From Diatrype stigma (lineage: Eukaryota > Ascomycota > Sordariomycetes > Xylariales > Diatrypaceae), in NCBI GenBank assembly GCA_022225965.2, contig JAKJXP020000062.1, positions 1 through 64,000 of the forward strand: a stretch of 64,000 bases of DNA, given 5' to 3'. Shown piece by piece: positions 34,376 to 45,852 of the stretch. The first letter of the stretch is position 1, and each line of letters opens with the position of its first letter. A model generated the notes under the pieces. The model saw only the letters and a list, made by a program, of their open reading frames with translations, made no database searches and was not told the DNA's origin. A program made the translations under genes and the position numbers.

Positions 34376-34767
34376 GCACGGCTGCCTATTGAACTAATTT
34401 GACGTTTACCAATATGTATCAATCCATTGAACACCCTCGCCGCTAAGCCTCAAAGCATATGTTGCTATCAACATCGCACAAATCCAATCCTGGTTGGCTG
34501 CCAAGCACAATGAGACGTAATTACATGCAGTTGGCAATCATATCCTTAGGTCATTGAAAAAACGGTAACAGCAGACAACTATATTTACGAAGGCCAAGTG
34601 TAAATTGCTTCTCACAACCACTCAGACGCCAACGGCAGAAGGAGGTGTGAACTACTATTTCTCCATGGGGTATAGGTAAACAGATAAATTATGCATCCGT
34701 CGAGACCCAGGTGTCTCAATATCATATACAGGTCGTCGATAATAGCATTATAGGCGCTCAATTTCGT
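34376..34767. other. spacer before MULE-2, nothing recognised
   Basis: About 390 bp of mixed composition up to the target duplication of MULE-2. No gene, repeat or RNA is seen. Confidence 0.5.
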
Positions 34768-34777
34768 TTTACAGAAG

Positions 34778-34821
34778 AGTACTCCTATTTACACCTTAAT
34801 TTCTATACCTTAATTTTTTAA
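34778..34821 (+). repeat. MULE-2 left terminal inverted repeat
   Basis: Starts AGTACTCCTATTTACACC. It matches the reverse complement of the right end at 40 of 44 positions, all four differences being transitions. Confidence 0.92.
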
Positions 34822-35869
34822 ACCACGTATATTCGGCCCGATAAATTTCTAACAGTCCGTTTTTATTGCGAATCCTTTATAGCCATTTGCGTTTATAAGT
34901 TAATTGCTTTATTTATTTCTTTTTAAAATAATAATAATTATAATATTCGATTTTATAATAATAATATTTAATAATAATAACGTTTTTACTTATAAATATT
35001 AATATATTTAAAAGGCACTTTATAATGCATTAAGTTATTACCGAATCCTTTAACCTTATTTCGGATTTTTCGGATAAATTCTTTATAGCTCTTTTTAATT
35101 CCGAATTAAAATGCCTAGTTTTACCGCCACATTAATTTTCCTTTTTATTGCCTCTTATAACTAAATTAAAGAATGTTTCCATTTTAAACCTTCCGAATCG
35201 TTATTTCGGCTTTTGCGATAATTTCGAATATTTTTAAAAATACTTAAACGTATTCGCGAAAACCTATGGCTTTAATATCGTATAAGCCCGTAATTATAAT
35301 ATTTATAAAATAAACGAATAATTTATTTAAATCGATTTTACGTATAACTGTTACATTATTAAAAAACCTAATATATACGAATTTCGTAAAGCGAAAACGA
35401 AAAAAGCAATAAAATGCCCTTAAAAAACTAAGCTTATACGATTATAATCGTTAAAACAAAAGTAATCGTTTAAGATATATATAAACGATTAACGTAATTA
35501 TTTTTAATATAACTATAAACGAATCCTTAAAACGGAAATATATTTTTATTACTGCTAAATAAATAAAAACAATTATCGATTAATTAAAGCTTTAAAAATT
35601 AATAATGCGTTTCGTTTATAAGAATTTTAACGGCAAATTTAAAAATTTATCCGAAAAAAGAAAAAACCTTTATTTAAGAATATTAACAATATTTAAAGAC
35701 AAATAAAGAAATAATTACGTCGCGGCTTTACCGTTACGTAAGCGTTCGTTTAACGCCTTCGAAATAAAAATTACCCTTACGAAATTAAATAAAAAAATAA
35801 TAACCCTAATATTAATCGCCCGATAGCGATCTTTTGGATTACCCTTTATTACGTAAGCATATAAAAGCA

Positions 35870-36180
35870 ATTCCTAAGAATATTTAATATAAACAATACG
35901 TATAAAACGAATAAATTTAATATACCTTTCTTTAATTATATCGATTAAACGAATACGGGATTTATATTTAACCTCGCCTTTGTTTTAATTTTCGACGAAA
36001 TCTTTAATTCCTATTAATAAGTATTAAGCTATTTAAAGCGGCTTTAATAATAAATTAAAGTATTATCGCCTTTAATATGTATTACGAATTTTAATTAAGA
36101 AATAAAACAGGCTATTTCCGAAGCCTTTTTTAATACGAAATTATAAATTTATATTTTTCATATTAATAAAAACGTAATTA
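35870..36180 (+). pseudogene. MULE-2 transposase core relic
   Basis: On the plus strand NNTYKTNKFNIPFFNYID is readable near 35890-35945 (first catalytic Asp read as Asn). It is followed by LAFVLIFDEIFNSY near 35977 and, after stops, a segment ending IYIFHINKNV near 36145-36176, matching the conserved end of the Mutator catalytic core. Stops replace Arg/Gln/Trp codons, as expected from C-to-T and G-to-A change. No intact frame remains. Confidence 0.85.
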
Positions 36181-37302
36181 CGAATATAAGTTATAAATAA
36201 ATTAAAATCCGTTTTAATTAAAAAATGAAAATCGTTAATATAAATAATAATAAATACAACTTTACTTAAAAAAAGTCTTATTTTTACGTAATCTTAATAA
36301 AGCGATATAAATAAGGGGCATTATAAATATCGATTTAAAAAATAACTTATTCTTTACGAAAAAAACCCTTTTTATTTTATAACAACTTTTTTTATATACT
36401 AATAACGGGAATAGCTTTATTCTTATTTAAACCCTTATTATTAATACCTTTAAAAAATACCAGCCTTTTATTTTAAATTATTTATATAAGATTTAATTCT
36501 TTTATTACCGGCAATACGCGTCGTATTATATTAATCGGAACCTTAATTTCGAAATAGAAATAACGTTATTTATAAAAACCAATTATAAGGCATTAAAATT
36601 ATATCCTTAATAAGAAATCGAATTTATTAAAATTTATTATAAGCTTTAAATAGCCTTTCGAAAGTTAAGAAAGGAATTACGAGATTTAAATATTTAATAA
36701 ACGTACGAAAATTAAACGAAATTAAATAAAAAGGTTTTAACTTAAAAACGTTTTTATATAGGTTTTTATTAAATACTTAAAGGCTTTAAATGTTTTATAT
36801 TTTTCTGTATATAATATGCTTTTAATAAATAAAAGCCTTAAAGAATTCGATTTAAGCGCTTATTATTATATCTACGATAATATAATTATATAATATAGAA
36901 TTTCTTATTTTTATATAATATATAAAAAATCCATTTTATAAAGAAATATTTAAAAATGAAATAATTAAGAATAAATAAAATTTAATAACTTTTAATATTA
37001 TTAAAGGAATTTTATAAAAAACGAATTCATATTTATAGTTTTCGATGTTTATTTCGTTAAAACAAAGAGATAACCGGATATAAATACGGCAATTACGATT
37101 AATTAAATAATTAAATACGCAAAATAATTAAATTTATTTATTACCGATAACTATTTTAATAAATGCAATAAAAGCCTTATTCTTTTATAACGACATAATA
37201 GGTTTTAATAAGAAAAAGCAACAAAAAAGGCGTTTATAGCCGAAACAAAAACGCGCCGCCATTATTATCCGAAAATAGCCCGTTAATATTAAGCGAAGCT
37301 TA

Positions 37303-37506
37303 CGATTACGGGCAATCCCGGCGATAGCCCCGGCGGCATTTTCCGCGGCAAAACGAAACTCGCAATTACGGGCAGCCTTAATAGCAGCCCCGGCAGCAGT
37401 CCCTGCGGCATTTTCCGCAATAGGACGAAGCTCGCGATTACGGGCAGCCCCGGTAGCAGCCCCGATAACAGCCCCGGCGGCACCTTTCGCGACAGAACAA
37501 AGCTTA
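37303..37506. repeat. 72-bp in-frame tandem repeat, MULE-2 3' region
   Basis: Three units of 60, 72 and 72 bp (37303-37362, 37363-37434, 37435-37506), each starting with a CRATTACGGGCA-like sequence, followed by a degenerate fourth start. They are much richer in GC than their surroundings. A unit of 24 codons reads as Gly/Ser/Pro-rich on the plus strand or Ala-rich on the minus strand, both largely open. The array lies about 1.1 kb downstream of the transposase core. Confidence 0.85.
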
Positions 37507-38395
37507 CGATTACGAACAGTTCGAGTGGCACCCTTTACGGAATCCCTTGCAGCAATCCGGGCGGTAACTATAAGAAAGGTTAGGGATTATATTATAACAA
37601 TATCTATTAAAATAACCGAGCTTCGAATTCGGCCTAATAAACGCCTAGCTTTATTAATTACGCGAAAAAATAAGGCTTTTGGTTAAGTTGTCGTATTAAA
37701 AATAATAAAATAAACGTCGTATTTCATTTAATTAATATAATTTCCTTTAAAAAAGGGTTAGTTTTATAATAAATGTATTATATTTTGTCGTAATTTTAAA
37801 AAATAATAAAAAAGAAACGTCGTTATTATTATTAAGCCCTTAATATTAGCCTACGCTATTAAATAAAAAGTTTAACTTTTTCGTTTTTAAGAAATATAAT
37901 ACGTTTTTTATATTAATTAAATGCTTTAATTAATACGAAATTAAATATAATAATTATATAATTAAATATTATTATTTTATTAAAATATTTTATAAAGTTC
38001 TTAAATTATTATATTATTTATATCTTACTTTTTTCTTTAATGTTATAAGGCCTTATAATTATAATAAATAATACGTTAGCATTTAAATAATATTTATTAA
38101 GTTATAATAAACTAAATATTAATTTTAAGGCACCTCGAAAAAATTTCTTTAAGTATAATTTATAATTATTATATTAATAATTAATAACTTTTTATTTTTA
38201 TACTTTATTTATACGTTAGTTCATTTAATAAAATCGCAAAATTAATCGAATTTCGGAAATTACCGAATTAATATATAAATTTATTAATATAAAAGAAATA
38301 TCTTTTATAAATTATATTATTATGGGGTTATTTATAAAAAGGTAATAAATGTAAGAAAATAATAACGCATTTAAACGAGGCGTTATTACTTATTA

Positions 38396-38439
38396 TTAAA
38401 AAACTAAGGTATAAAAACTAAGGTGTAAATAGGAATACT
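38396..38439 (-). repeat. MULE-2 right terminal inverted repeat
   Basis: The reverse complement starts AGTATTCCTATTTACACC. It pairs with 34778-34821. Confidence 0.92.
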
Positions 38440-38448
38440 TTTACAGAA

Positions 38449-39156
38449 CTACATATTTTGTCGAAATATCGCCAAATAAAATATTGCTTGGCGGAATAAG
38501 TCTGTTAATGTTATAAGATAAAGCCCCTTAGCTATATGATCTACCTTGTTTCTTCTTCATTTCTTGAATAGTACAGATCAAATCAATTTCCCTTTACCCT
38601 GAACGCCTAGTGTCGCTTTTAGCTTTTTTCCTGACATACACTATCGCTGGAATTAACCTCTTCTCTACGTTCTCGTTCATCGCGATGTCTGAATACGAAC
38701 CCAAAGAGCAACTAATAGCGCAACGATTTGTCAGAAGGTATGGGACAAGCAGGGATAGGAACGGACCGATATGCTACCGAAAAGGGGACATCATTAGATT
38801 ACTGCAAATTTGTATGGCAATAGATGATTTCGAATCTATACCTACACAATAGCAACGATCAATACAATTGCTACCATTGAAGCTATACGCACCTATCTCC
38901 AAAATACTCCTATCGTGGCCTCTGACTGTTTGACAATGTGATAATAAATGAGCCTCTCTCCCACTTTTCCCTTTTCCTGCAGCTGTGTATTACAAGCTTA
39001 CTAAATAAATACCCAAACCAATCCCTGGATAAAGTCACGTAATACCCCCAAGTCACTCATAAACCTAAATCTGTATCCATCGGAAGCCTTTAGGCCAAGG
39101 AGTCCTAAGGCCGGCTTTGATGTTTAGTTTGTATCTTCCACCGTCGTCTAAAACAG
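38449..39156. other. 3' flank spacer, no gene recognised
   Basis: About 700 bp between MULE-2 and the minus-strand rhodopsin-domain gene. An 80-codon frame at 38610-38852 begins at a non-ATG codon and matches no family. Nothing else is seen. Confidence 0.5.
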
Positions 39157-40679
39157 CTAAAGCCGGCCGAAAGTCTCATAGTCAACAGATTGCAACTCCA
39201 CGAAGGATGAAGGATCATCGGCTCCAGGTTTATCAACCTTGCTCGACTGGGAACTGCGGCTGTTTTGCATGAATGATCGTAGCCCAGTTAGGATACCTCT
39301 CGGTATCTTCGCAGGCAGCTTTGGAGGAGCAATGTCTATGTCGCTTGAAGACCCTGGTGTCCCTGATCTCCGACTTCGAATGGAGCTAAAGAAGCTTCTG
39401 AAGGACACCAGGCCTGACTGAATCCATTGAAAACTGGTTTTGAACAGAACAAACGCAACCGGTATACAGCCGCAAAGAATACCAACGTTGATCTCAGATA
39501 TTCTAGACATAAGTTCGTTAGGGACAACTAGGGATGGCATAGGATAAAAGGTATGATCCATACCCAAGCGCTTGCATCTGAGTCCCAACCCATACACCAT
39601 CCGCCCCACCTGTGGCTGATAGGTATTGAAAGCGGAAGACAGTACCGACAATGGAACAGACACAAGGTCTAGCAATTAGCAACTGGCTTGGAGTATCGCA
39701 CGAGGAAAGTCTGTGACTCACATGAGACCAGTTAAGAAGAGGCAACCAAGGCCAATCTTCTTCTTCAATGACATAAAGGTTTTCGATACGAAATACGAAG
39801 GGACTAGGAGCACATAGAAATCGGTCACTGTACCCGCTACACCTACCGCAGCAAGCAACTGTCCCGCTGGTTTCGCAGACCTGGTGTTAGCGGCCACTGA
39901 TCCCCATCCTCCGTCGCCTCGTCGGGGGATGATGTAGATCATCGCCGCGATTGTGACCGTTATATAAACCAATACTGTCACTATAACACCTGCCCATACC
40001 ATGGCCTTGGCGGGCCGGAACGGACGGAAAATTCGAAGAGACACAGCCAGGAGTGAACATTTGGTAAAGACGGCAGTGACGTTGTAAACACAAATCGTAG
40101 CAAAGTTGGACTACTATATGTCAGCATTGCAAACATAAATACGACTTGAGTCTAGTCAAAGAGCTTGAGGAGCACACCTTGTAGTACGAAGTATCATACG
40201 CGGAGAGAGGCGTATCCCAGCTATGTCGCCCGATGGTGTCGTCCATAACTTGCACACGATCAATGAGGGTGATCCTATAGTGGCATGGAAGCATATGACT
40301 TACATATGCTTAATAGAAGAGAATTGTATGCGATAGCGCAGACCTTGGTATAATATCAATTGACTGAGATTCAAAGACGGGGGGTACTCGAAGGAAACTT
40401 ACGGCAGCAAGTACGATGACATCTTGTTACCCACTGTTAGCACATCGTCTGTATTATTAGTGAGGTTGACCTACAATCATCCATTCCAAATTGTTTGTTT
40501 CGTAGGCGTACGAAGAGCCGTAGACAAACAAGGAAGATCATCGGTGGGAGGGTCACATAGACAGATAGGCGCGGCGCCCACGAAATCGATGGGGGGTCAA
40601 CGAAATTACTTGTTACCCCTGGAGGTGGCGGCACTATCGATATTGTGGAAGGGTCAACACCTGGTGGAAGAGAAGCCAT
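39157..40679 (-). CDS. rhodopsin-domain (SAT4/PTH11-like) seven-helix membrane protein
   Basis: A member of the large fungal family of integral membrane proteins with a plant-pathogen PTH11/SAT4-type rhodopsin domain; some act as receptors, most are unassigned. Seven exons are proposed: 40679-40475, 40422-40403, 40343-40304, 40248-40178, 40110-39722, 39668-39564, 39502-39157; 1176 nt, 391 residues. Introns are 52-67 nt, all GT-AG, and phases fit. The protein begins MASLPPGVDPSTISIVPPPP, has helix 1 (VYVTLPPMIFLVCLRLFVRL), then FGMDDYVIVLAAVCAIAYN, GRHSWDTPLSAYDTSYYKSN, helix with TKCSLLAVSLRIFRPF, and SEINVGILCGCIPVAFVLFK as the last helix. A Ser-rich cytoplasmic tail of about 90 residues follows. 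The first three introns end in AAG, unusual; the 20-nt and 40-nt exons are the least certain. A further upstream ATG at 40778 would add 33 residues. Confidence 0.82.
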
Positions 40680-41415
40680 AATGGTGCGGTTTCGGCGAAA
40701 GGAGGGAAGATTAATGGGTGGTTTGATCGATGAGGGTGTGTTTTGGAACTCAGTCTCCATGCAGAGGTAGGTATTCATCGAGGTCTAAAGAAGACGGGGT
40801 GGATGATGAAGGCTACATATTTGACGGCTATTTTATTTTTGGCCCCCTCAGCCTGTATACAATGCTTGGGTTAGTGATATACTCAAGTTAGTAACGCCTA
40901 TATTGGTTATCGGGTTTTTGATGATACTATATCTACGCCCAGGGGGGTATTTACAATCTTTGAACGCCGGTCATGTTATAATGTGAGAGGTTGTGGGGTC
41001 CAATAAGGCACTGGACTAAACCGTTGCTTCGTTCTATCAAAGTGTGACGGCTGTGCCGGGGTTTCAATCGCGTAAACCTTTAGGTCGGCTGAGGGTTCAC
41101 TTTAGTACGATGTGACAAGTTCTGAACAATTGGGTGTTGGCCGTAAGCGCCCATGTATGCGTGGTTCAAGCTACAAGTGGTTGGGGCCAGCCTGCATGGC
41201 CAGCCTGCATACAGAAACCGTATCTACATAAATACCGGCAGTATCATACACCTACCTAGGTATTGTACCCTATCCTGCGCCCCTCCTTACTTTATAGGTC
41301 TTCATTTGCGCCACTCCCGTCTTTACCATTCTACCCTTCCATTCTTACCTCGTTCCCCCTTCTCACGCTAGAATCATTTACACATACGTTACTCTTACCT
41401 TAAGATCCCATCGTC
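40680..41415. other. divergent promoter region, no gene
   Basis: About 740 bp between the starts of the minus-strand rhodopsin-domain gene and the plus-strand hydrolase. A short duplication (ggccagcctgcatggccagc) lies near 41187-41206. A pyrimidine-rich leader runs to 41400. Nothing else is seen. Confidence 0.55.
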
Positions 41416-42054
41416 ATGGCTACCACGGAGCCCTGGAAACCATCAAGCTACAGCCCCTCCAAGACGGCTCTCCTCCTCCTTGACTACGAGAATGCGCACG
41501 TTGACATGATCCAAGACCCTAGTCGCAAAGACGCAGTCGTAAATTCGACCAAGAGGCTCCTGACAACAGCACGGAAGAACAACGTCGCCATCGTGCACTG
41601 CCTTATGGACACGAAGATGGATCCACCCGCGACCAGCAAGGGGACGGAAAAGTGGCTTTCGATGATCAAGCCCGCGCTGTCGGCCATGCCCGAAATGGCG
41701 GTTGAATACGGTGGTTTTGCCATGACTGCTGCTGCGGACTCGGTTGGCAATGGCCATGAGAGTACCTCCTACAGAAACCCCGGGTACCTGTCCGCCTTTG
41801 CAGCTGAGGGATTTCTGCCGCTTCTACGGGACAAGCTGGGCGTGGGACACCTCATTATGGCCGGTATCACGACGAGTGGTCCGGTACTTGGCACGGCATT
41901 GCATGCCACTGACCTGGATTTCGTCGTTACCGTGGTGGAGGACGCGAGCTGGGACCCTAGTGAGCATGTGCATCGCGCCTTAATCGACACGGTGATTCCG
42001 ACTTTGGCTTGGGTATCATCGACCGAGGAGGCAGTGGGCTACATGGGTAGCTGA
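41416..42054 (+). CDS. isochorismatase-fold cysteine-hydrolase family protein lacking the catalytic Cys
   Basis: Single exon, 212 residues, ATG in strong context (gtcATGGCT). The fold starts with SKTALLLLDYENAHVDM, where Asp23 is the conserved catalytic acid of the family. The rest includes NNVAIVHCLMDTKMDP, FLPLLRDKLGVGHLIMAGIT, TSGPVLGTALHATDLDF and VTVVEDASWD. In canonical members the segment after the fifth strand is T-x2-C-V with a nucleophilic cysteine; here the position is Pro156 (TTSGPVLGT). The expected lysine is not certain. It is probably non-hydrolytic, or uses another residue, as in other fungal paralogues with TSG-x-V. Many fungal relatives of unknown substrate exist. The gene is intact and GC-rich. 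Confidence 0.88.
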   Translation: MATTEPWKPSSYSPSKTALLLLDYENAHVDMIQDPSRKDAVVNSTKRLLTTARKNNVAIVHCLMDTKMDPPATSKGTEKWLSMIKPALSAMPEMAVEYGGFAMTAAADSVGNGHESTSYRNPGYLSAFAAEGFLPLLRDKLGVGHLIMAGITTSGPVLGTALHATDLDFVVTVVEDASWDPSEHVHRALIDTVIPTLAWVSSTEEAVGYMGS

Positions 42055-42621
42055 GGGCTTCTTTGTTTATCCTTCATGTAACTCATTATGACCTTGGCAT
42101 ATTCCCTACGAAATATACATGCAATCAACCCCCAATCGTTAGTTGGGGGCGACAGGACCTCTGATGCGGCCTAAAGACTCTTTCGGGAGGCTACAGCGAG
42201 AAGCCAAGTCGCGTACCCGATATCAAGCAGGCTACGAATGGGTAAGGCGCAGCCTTTTATGCGGTAATCCACATGCAGGCTGCAGCCTTGTCATGACTTT
42301 CCAATCCGGTCCTTCAGGAACCGCGTAATGGTTGTTGGTCATCATCGCACCTTAGCCTTCGCCCTATCACGCAAGGAGGATGTACGAAGCTTACTGTGCC
42401 CATTCCCGCAGACGCGATTTGGGGTGTACTTCCATACTTATCATCGGGATCCTCCAAGTCGGAAAGGCTATGGCTCGTTGGTAGTATGGTGTTGCATGGT
42501 GTTGCCTGGTGCTGCAATATACCACATTGTTTGAGGACAATTCCGGGAGTTAGATCTTACCAAACTATGTATCTAGGGCCGCAATGAGGAGGCCTTTAAG
42601 TGTTTGAGTGCTGCATGTGCG
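42055..42621. other. spacer, no gene recognised
   Basis: The 3' flank of the hydrolase and about 500 bp up to the start of the next inverted-repeat element. A small G/T repeat (gtatggtgttgcatggtgtt) lies near 42484-42503. Frames here are short and unrecognised. Confidence 0.5.
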
Positions 42622-42654
42622 TGTACAAATCGGGTGTACTAAGTATCCGAACAG
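42622..42654 (+). repeat. left 33-bp inverted repeat
   Basis: Begins TGTACAAATCGG and ends ATCCGAACAG, identical to the reverse complement of 43467-43499. Confidence 0.93.
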
Positions 42655-43466
42655 CAAATCTTAGCTATACAACCAACTAATAACTTAAATAACTTAATAA
42701 CCACATTTACTTCAGATGTAAAAATTAGATATAAGGTAAATTTATATATAGGAAATATAATACTGGTTTTAAAAATACTTATTTCGTTATATTTATATTA
42801 ATATTAAATAATTTAATATATACGAATTTTTATTATAAATATATATATAAATTAATTCTTATATAAAAATGCTAAAACGCTAATGCTTATATATAATAAA
42901 ACTGTATTTAATGAATTATATAATAAAATTAAATCCAAGTTTATTCGAATTTTATTACGCTTTTTAAAGCTCGTTTAAAATTAAGGTATAATATTTTGCA
43001 TCTTCGCGAAATTTATACCTTTTTAAAAGATATTTTATATATAAGTACATTTTATTGCTAAAAGCATATATATAAAGTTTTACTTTTATCAGATAAGTTT
43101 TAAAAGAGTTATATAAATAATTTTCATATAAAGTATTATAAACCTTTACTTTTTAAAAAATCATTTAAAAATAAAATAAGCTAATAATAACTTCGTTTTT
43201 TTAATATTATATAAATCTTTATATAAAGAATATAACGCAAGATATTTCTTGGTTTTAAAGATTTATTTACCTATATGGTTTATATATATAAAATCGTTAA
43301 TAAAAATCTTAAATTTTAAAGTTAAATATATCATATAAAGCATTAAAGAAATGAAAAAACATTATGCTTATATAAATCCTTATATCGAAAATTATATACC
43401 GTAAGATTTTTGGGTCATATTATGTAAGCGTGGTTGTATTATTAAATAATTTGCGAAAATAAGAGC

Positions 43467-43499
43467 CTGTTCGGATACTTAGTACACCCGATTTGTACA
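43467..43499 (-). repeat. right 33-bp inverted repeat
   Basis: Begins CTGTTCGGATAC on the plus strand and ends CGATTTGTACA. It has no mismatch with the left copy, in contrast to the mutated interior. Confidence 0.93.
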
Positions 43500-43621
43500 A
43501 TACATACCTAGCAGCCTACATAGGTACTGCAAATAGGTAGGTATGTATGTAGTATGTAGCGTACCGTACCCCGCGTAACCAGGCAGCCCGCTTTATGATC
43601 TGTCGCGTCAGCAGTTTGGAA

Positions 43622-43793
43622 TGTGAATCCGGGCATTCCCCGTAATGCCAAGGATCGGAAAATCGGAATATAAAATTTTAGCACCTTAAAGCGTATAATT
43701 ATATTTAGCTTTAATTTAATAATTAATTCGAGTCTTTAATATAATTTTAAATAAATTACTTATAATAATAATTTCTTAAAAATTTAAAAAACT
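43622..43793 (+). repeat. Gypsy-B 5' LTR
   Basis: 172 bp. It starts TGTGAATCCGGGCATTCC; the end is AT-rich (TTAAAAAACT), where the 3' copy keeps G and C. Confidence 0.9.
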
Positions 43794-45670
43794 CGAACAT
43801 AAAAGCATAAATAATTATTCTTATAAATTAATATTAATAATGTAAATTATTTTTTTTACGAATTCTTTTTAATAATCGATAATAACAAAAAGCAACGTTA
43901 ATACGGAAAAATAACCAAAAGCGTTCCGGCTTAAGGCAGCACCTTTGTTAAATTCTTTATAAATATAAAGCCCGCTTAAAAAAACGGCATATTATACGAC
44001 TTTTTTAATAAAAAGTTCGAAAATATTAAAAAGAAAACAGCTTAATAAAAAATAACTTATAATTCTTAATAAATAAAGTTATAAAAATAACCGCATATTT
44101 CGATTTTAAACTTAAAAGCAAAAAAGTCGAAATGTCGAATTAATAATTTCGTTAAAAAAGCGAATAAATTTAATAATAATAATAGCTTATATTTAATATT
44201 AAAAAAGCGCCTATTACCGATAATACGGAATCGTTAATTTGGTTTTCGCGAATCGGCCGAATTTAATTAAAGCCGATATATGCCGTATATTTAACGCTTA
44301 TTTTATTATAATAAACCGTAAACGAAAGGGAAAATTAATATAATATATATGCCGTTTATCGTAAATTACGTTTAAGGTTTGCAATAAGAATGAATAAAAA
44401 GAATATAATTCGCGGTTATATTTCCGAACGACGTTACGGAAATGAATTATATTTAAACGAAAAATAAAATAATGATATTTTTAGATTTTCGTTTAATTTA
44501 AGCCGACGATTAAATTTTAAAGAAATTAAAAAAAATCCAAAAACGCTTTTTAATAATATTGGTTTTATACGATTTTTAAATATATCAAATTACGAACGAA
44601 TTTATTAGCGATTTTTAATAAATAAAAATATATATTCATAATAATAAACCAAATTAAATAACGTTTATAAAATATATTTTTTAAGTTTTAAACGATTATA
44701 ATACCTTTTAAAAACGTTAATTTATTTTATAACGTTATTTTCGTATTAAATTAAAAGTATAATAAATTTTACGAAACGTATTTATAAAGCTTTTTATAAA
44801 ATATTAATAAATATTTGTAATAATTATTTAATAAAGAAAGTTTTTATCGATATATTACGTAATAATTTATTTAATATATGGTTAATTTTTAACGATTAAT
44901 TCGAAACTTTTAATAACGTATAAAGAATTAAAATAATTATTTAATAGGCCGAATTAATTATTCGTTAAGCGATTAAAGAAAAACTTTAAAATAACTTTCC
45001 TTTTTACGTATTATTCTTTTTACGAACCGTATTTACTGAACCTACGTACGTAATACTTACCGTTCTTTACGATTCATTTATTTATCTTTAAACGCGTTTC
45101 TTCGTAAAACGAAACCTATTATTTTATTCCTTATTTTTTAACGATTCCAATAATATAAGTTTTGCAGCTAAATATCGAACAATTAAAACGATCGGCGACG
45201 TAAAAAATGAAAGATCCTTATAAAAGGCGTTTAAAAAACATAATATTAATCGTATTTATTTTCGACGTAAAATTAAAAGTATATTAATCCGAAAAGCTTA
45301 TAACGAAACCTTTTAAAAACTTTTTAAGCATTAGGAATCCTATTTAATTAAATGGATTATCGTTTAAGGCAAGCTGAAATACGCGTCGTTATATTTCCGT
45401 TTCCGGATTTTCGCTTAATGCCTTTTAATTAATTCCGGAAATAAAAAAGTCCTCGGAATTAAATGAATTGGGCGCTATTTAATTCGTAATTTCGAAATCC
45501 GAATTATTAAAAGTATTATAATAAATTATTAACGCCTTAACGATATAACGCCGGCATTTATTAAAACGTTTCATTACTTATTAATCCAATCGGAAATTAA
45601 GACAATATTCGCCCGGAACCGATATAACGCCGAGGAAATTAAAATAATAAAAGGCATAAAGGAAAATAAC

Positions 45671-45852
45671 TGGTGCAGGATCCCTAGGGGTCCTACCTAT
45701 CTGTAAGATAAAGAGATAAGATAAAGGATAAGATATGAGATAAAAAGAAATAAGACTTAGCTAGTTAAACTAGAGCTCCAGTCTTCCGTTCCGCGAATAG
45801 GCTGCAACCTTCTTAAAATATCATTATCTTTACAATACCCATTATTTCCGTA
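45671..45852 (+). repeat. Gypsy-A 5' LTR
   Basis: 182 bp. Shared blocks with the 3' copy include CAGGATCCCTAGG, AGATAAAAAGAAATAA and AGGCTGCAACCTTCTTA. This copy is the better preserved in its first third. Confidence 0.93.

Larger units (their letters stand above)
34778..38439 (+). mobile_element. MULE-2, RIP-eroded Mutator-like DNA transposon
   Basis: A 3662-bp element bounded by 44-bp terminal inverted repeats (34778-34821 and 38396-38439) and flanked by a 9-bp direct repeat TTTACAGAA (34768-34776 and 38440-38448), the target-duplication size of Mutator-like elements. One extra G lies between the left duplication and the inverted repeat. The inside is AT-rich and stop-filled, but a transposase core can be read on the plus strand, and a 72-bp tandem array lies near the 3' end. 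Confidence 0.92.
42622..43499. mobile_element. 878-bp element with perfect 33-bp inverted ends (MITE-like or relic)
   Basis: The first 33 bases (42622-42654, starting TGTACAAATCGGGTGTAC) and last 33 bases (43467-43499) are perfect reverse complements and keep CG-containing sequence. The 810 bp between them is extremely AT-rich and has no readable gene. No clean target duplication is seen; the five bases GTGCG before the left end and ATACA after the right end would match only if all three G had become A. This is either a short non-autonomous DNA transposon or the remains of an internally deleted one. The family is not identified. Confidence 0.8.

Noticed and set aside
34778..38439. Helitron or hAT identity for the second AT-rich block
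   Set aside because: The 44-bp inverted ends, 9-bp duplication and transposase core fit the Mutator superfamily better.
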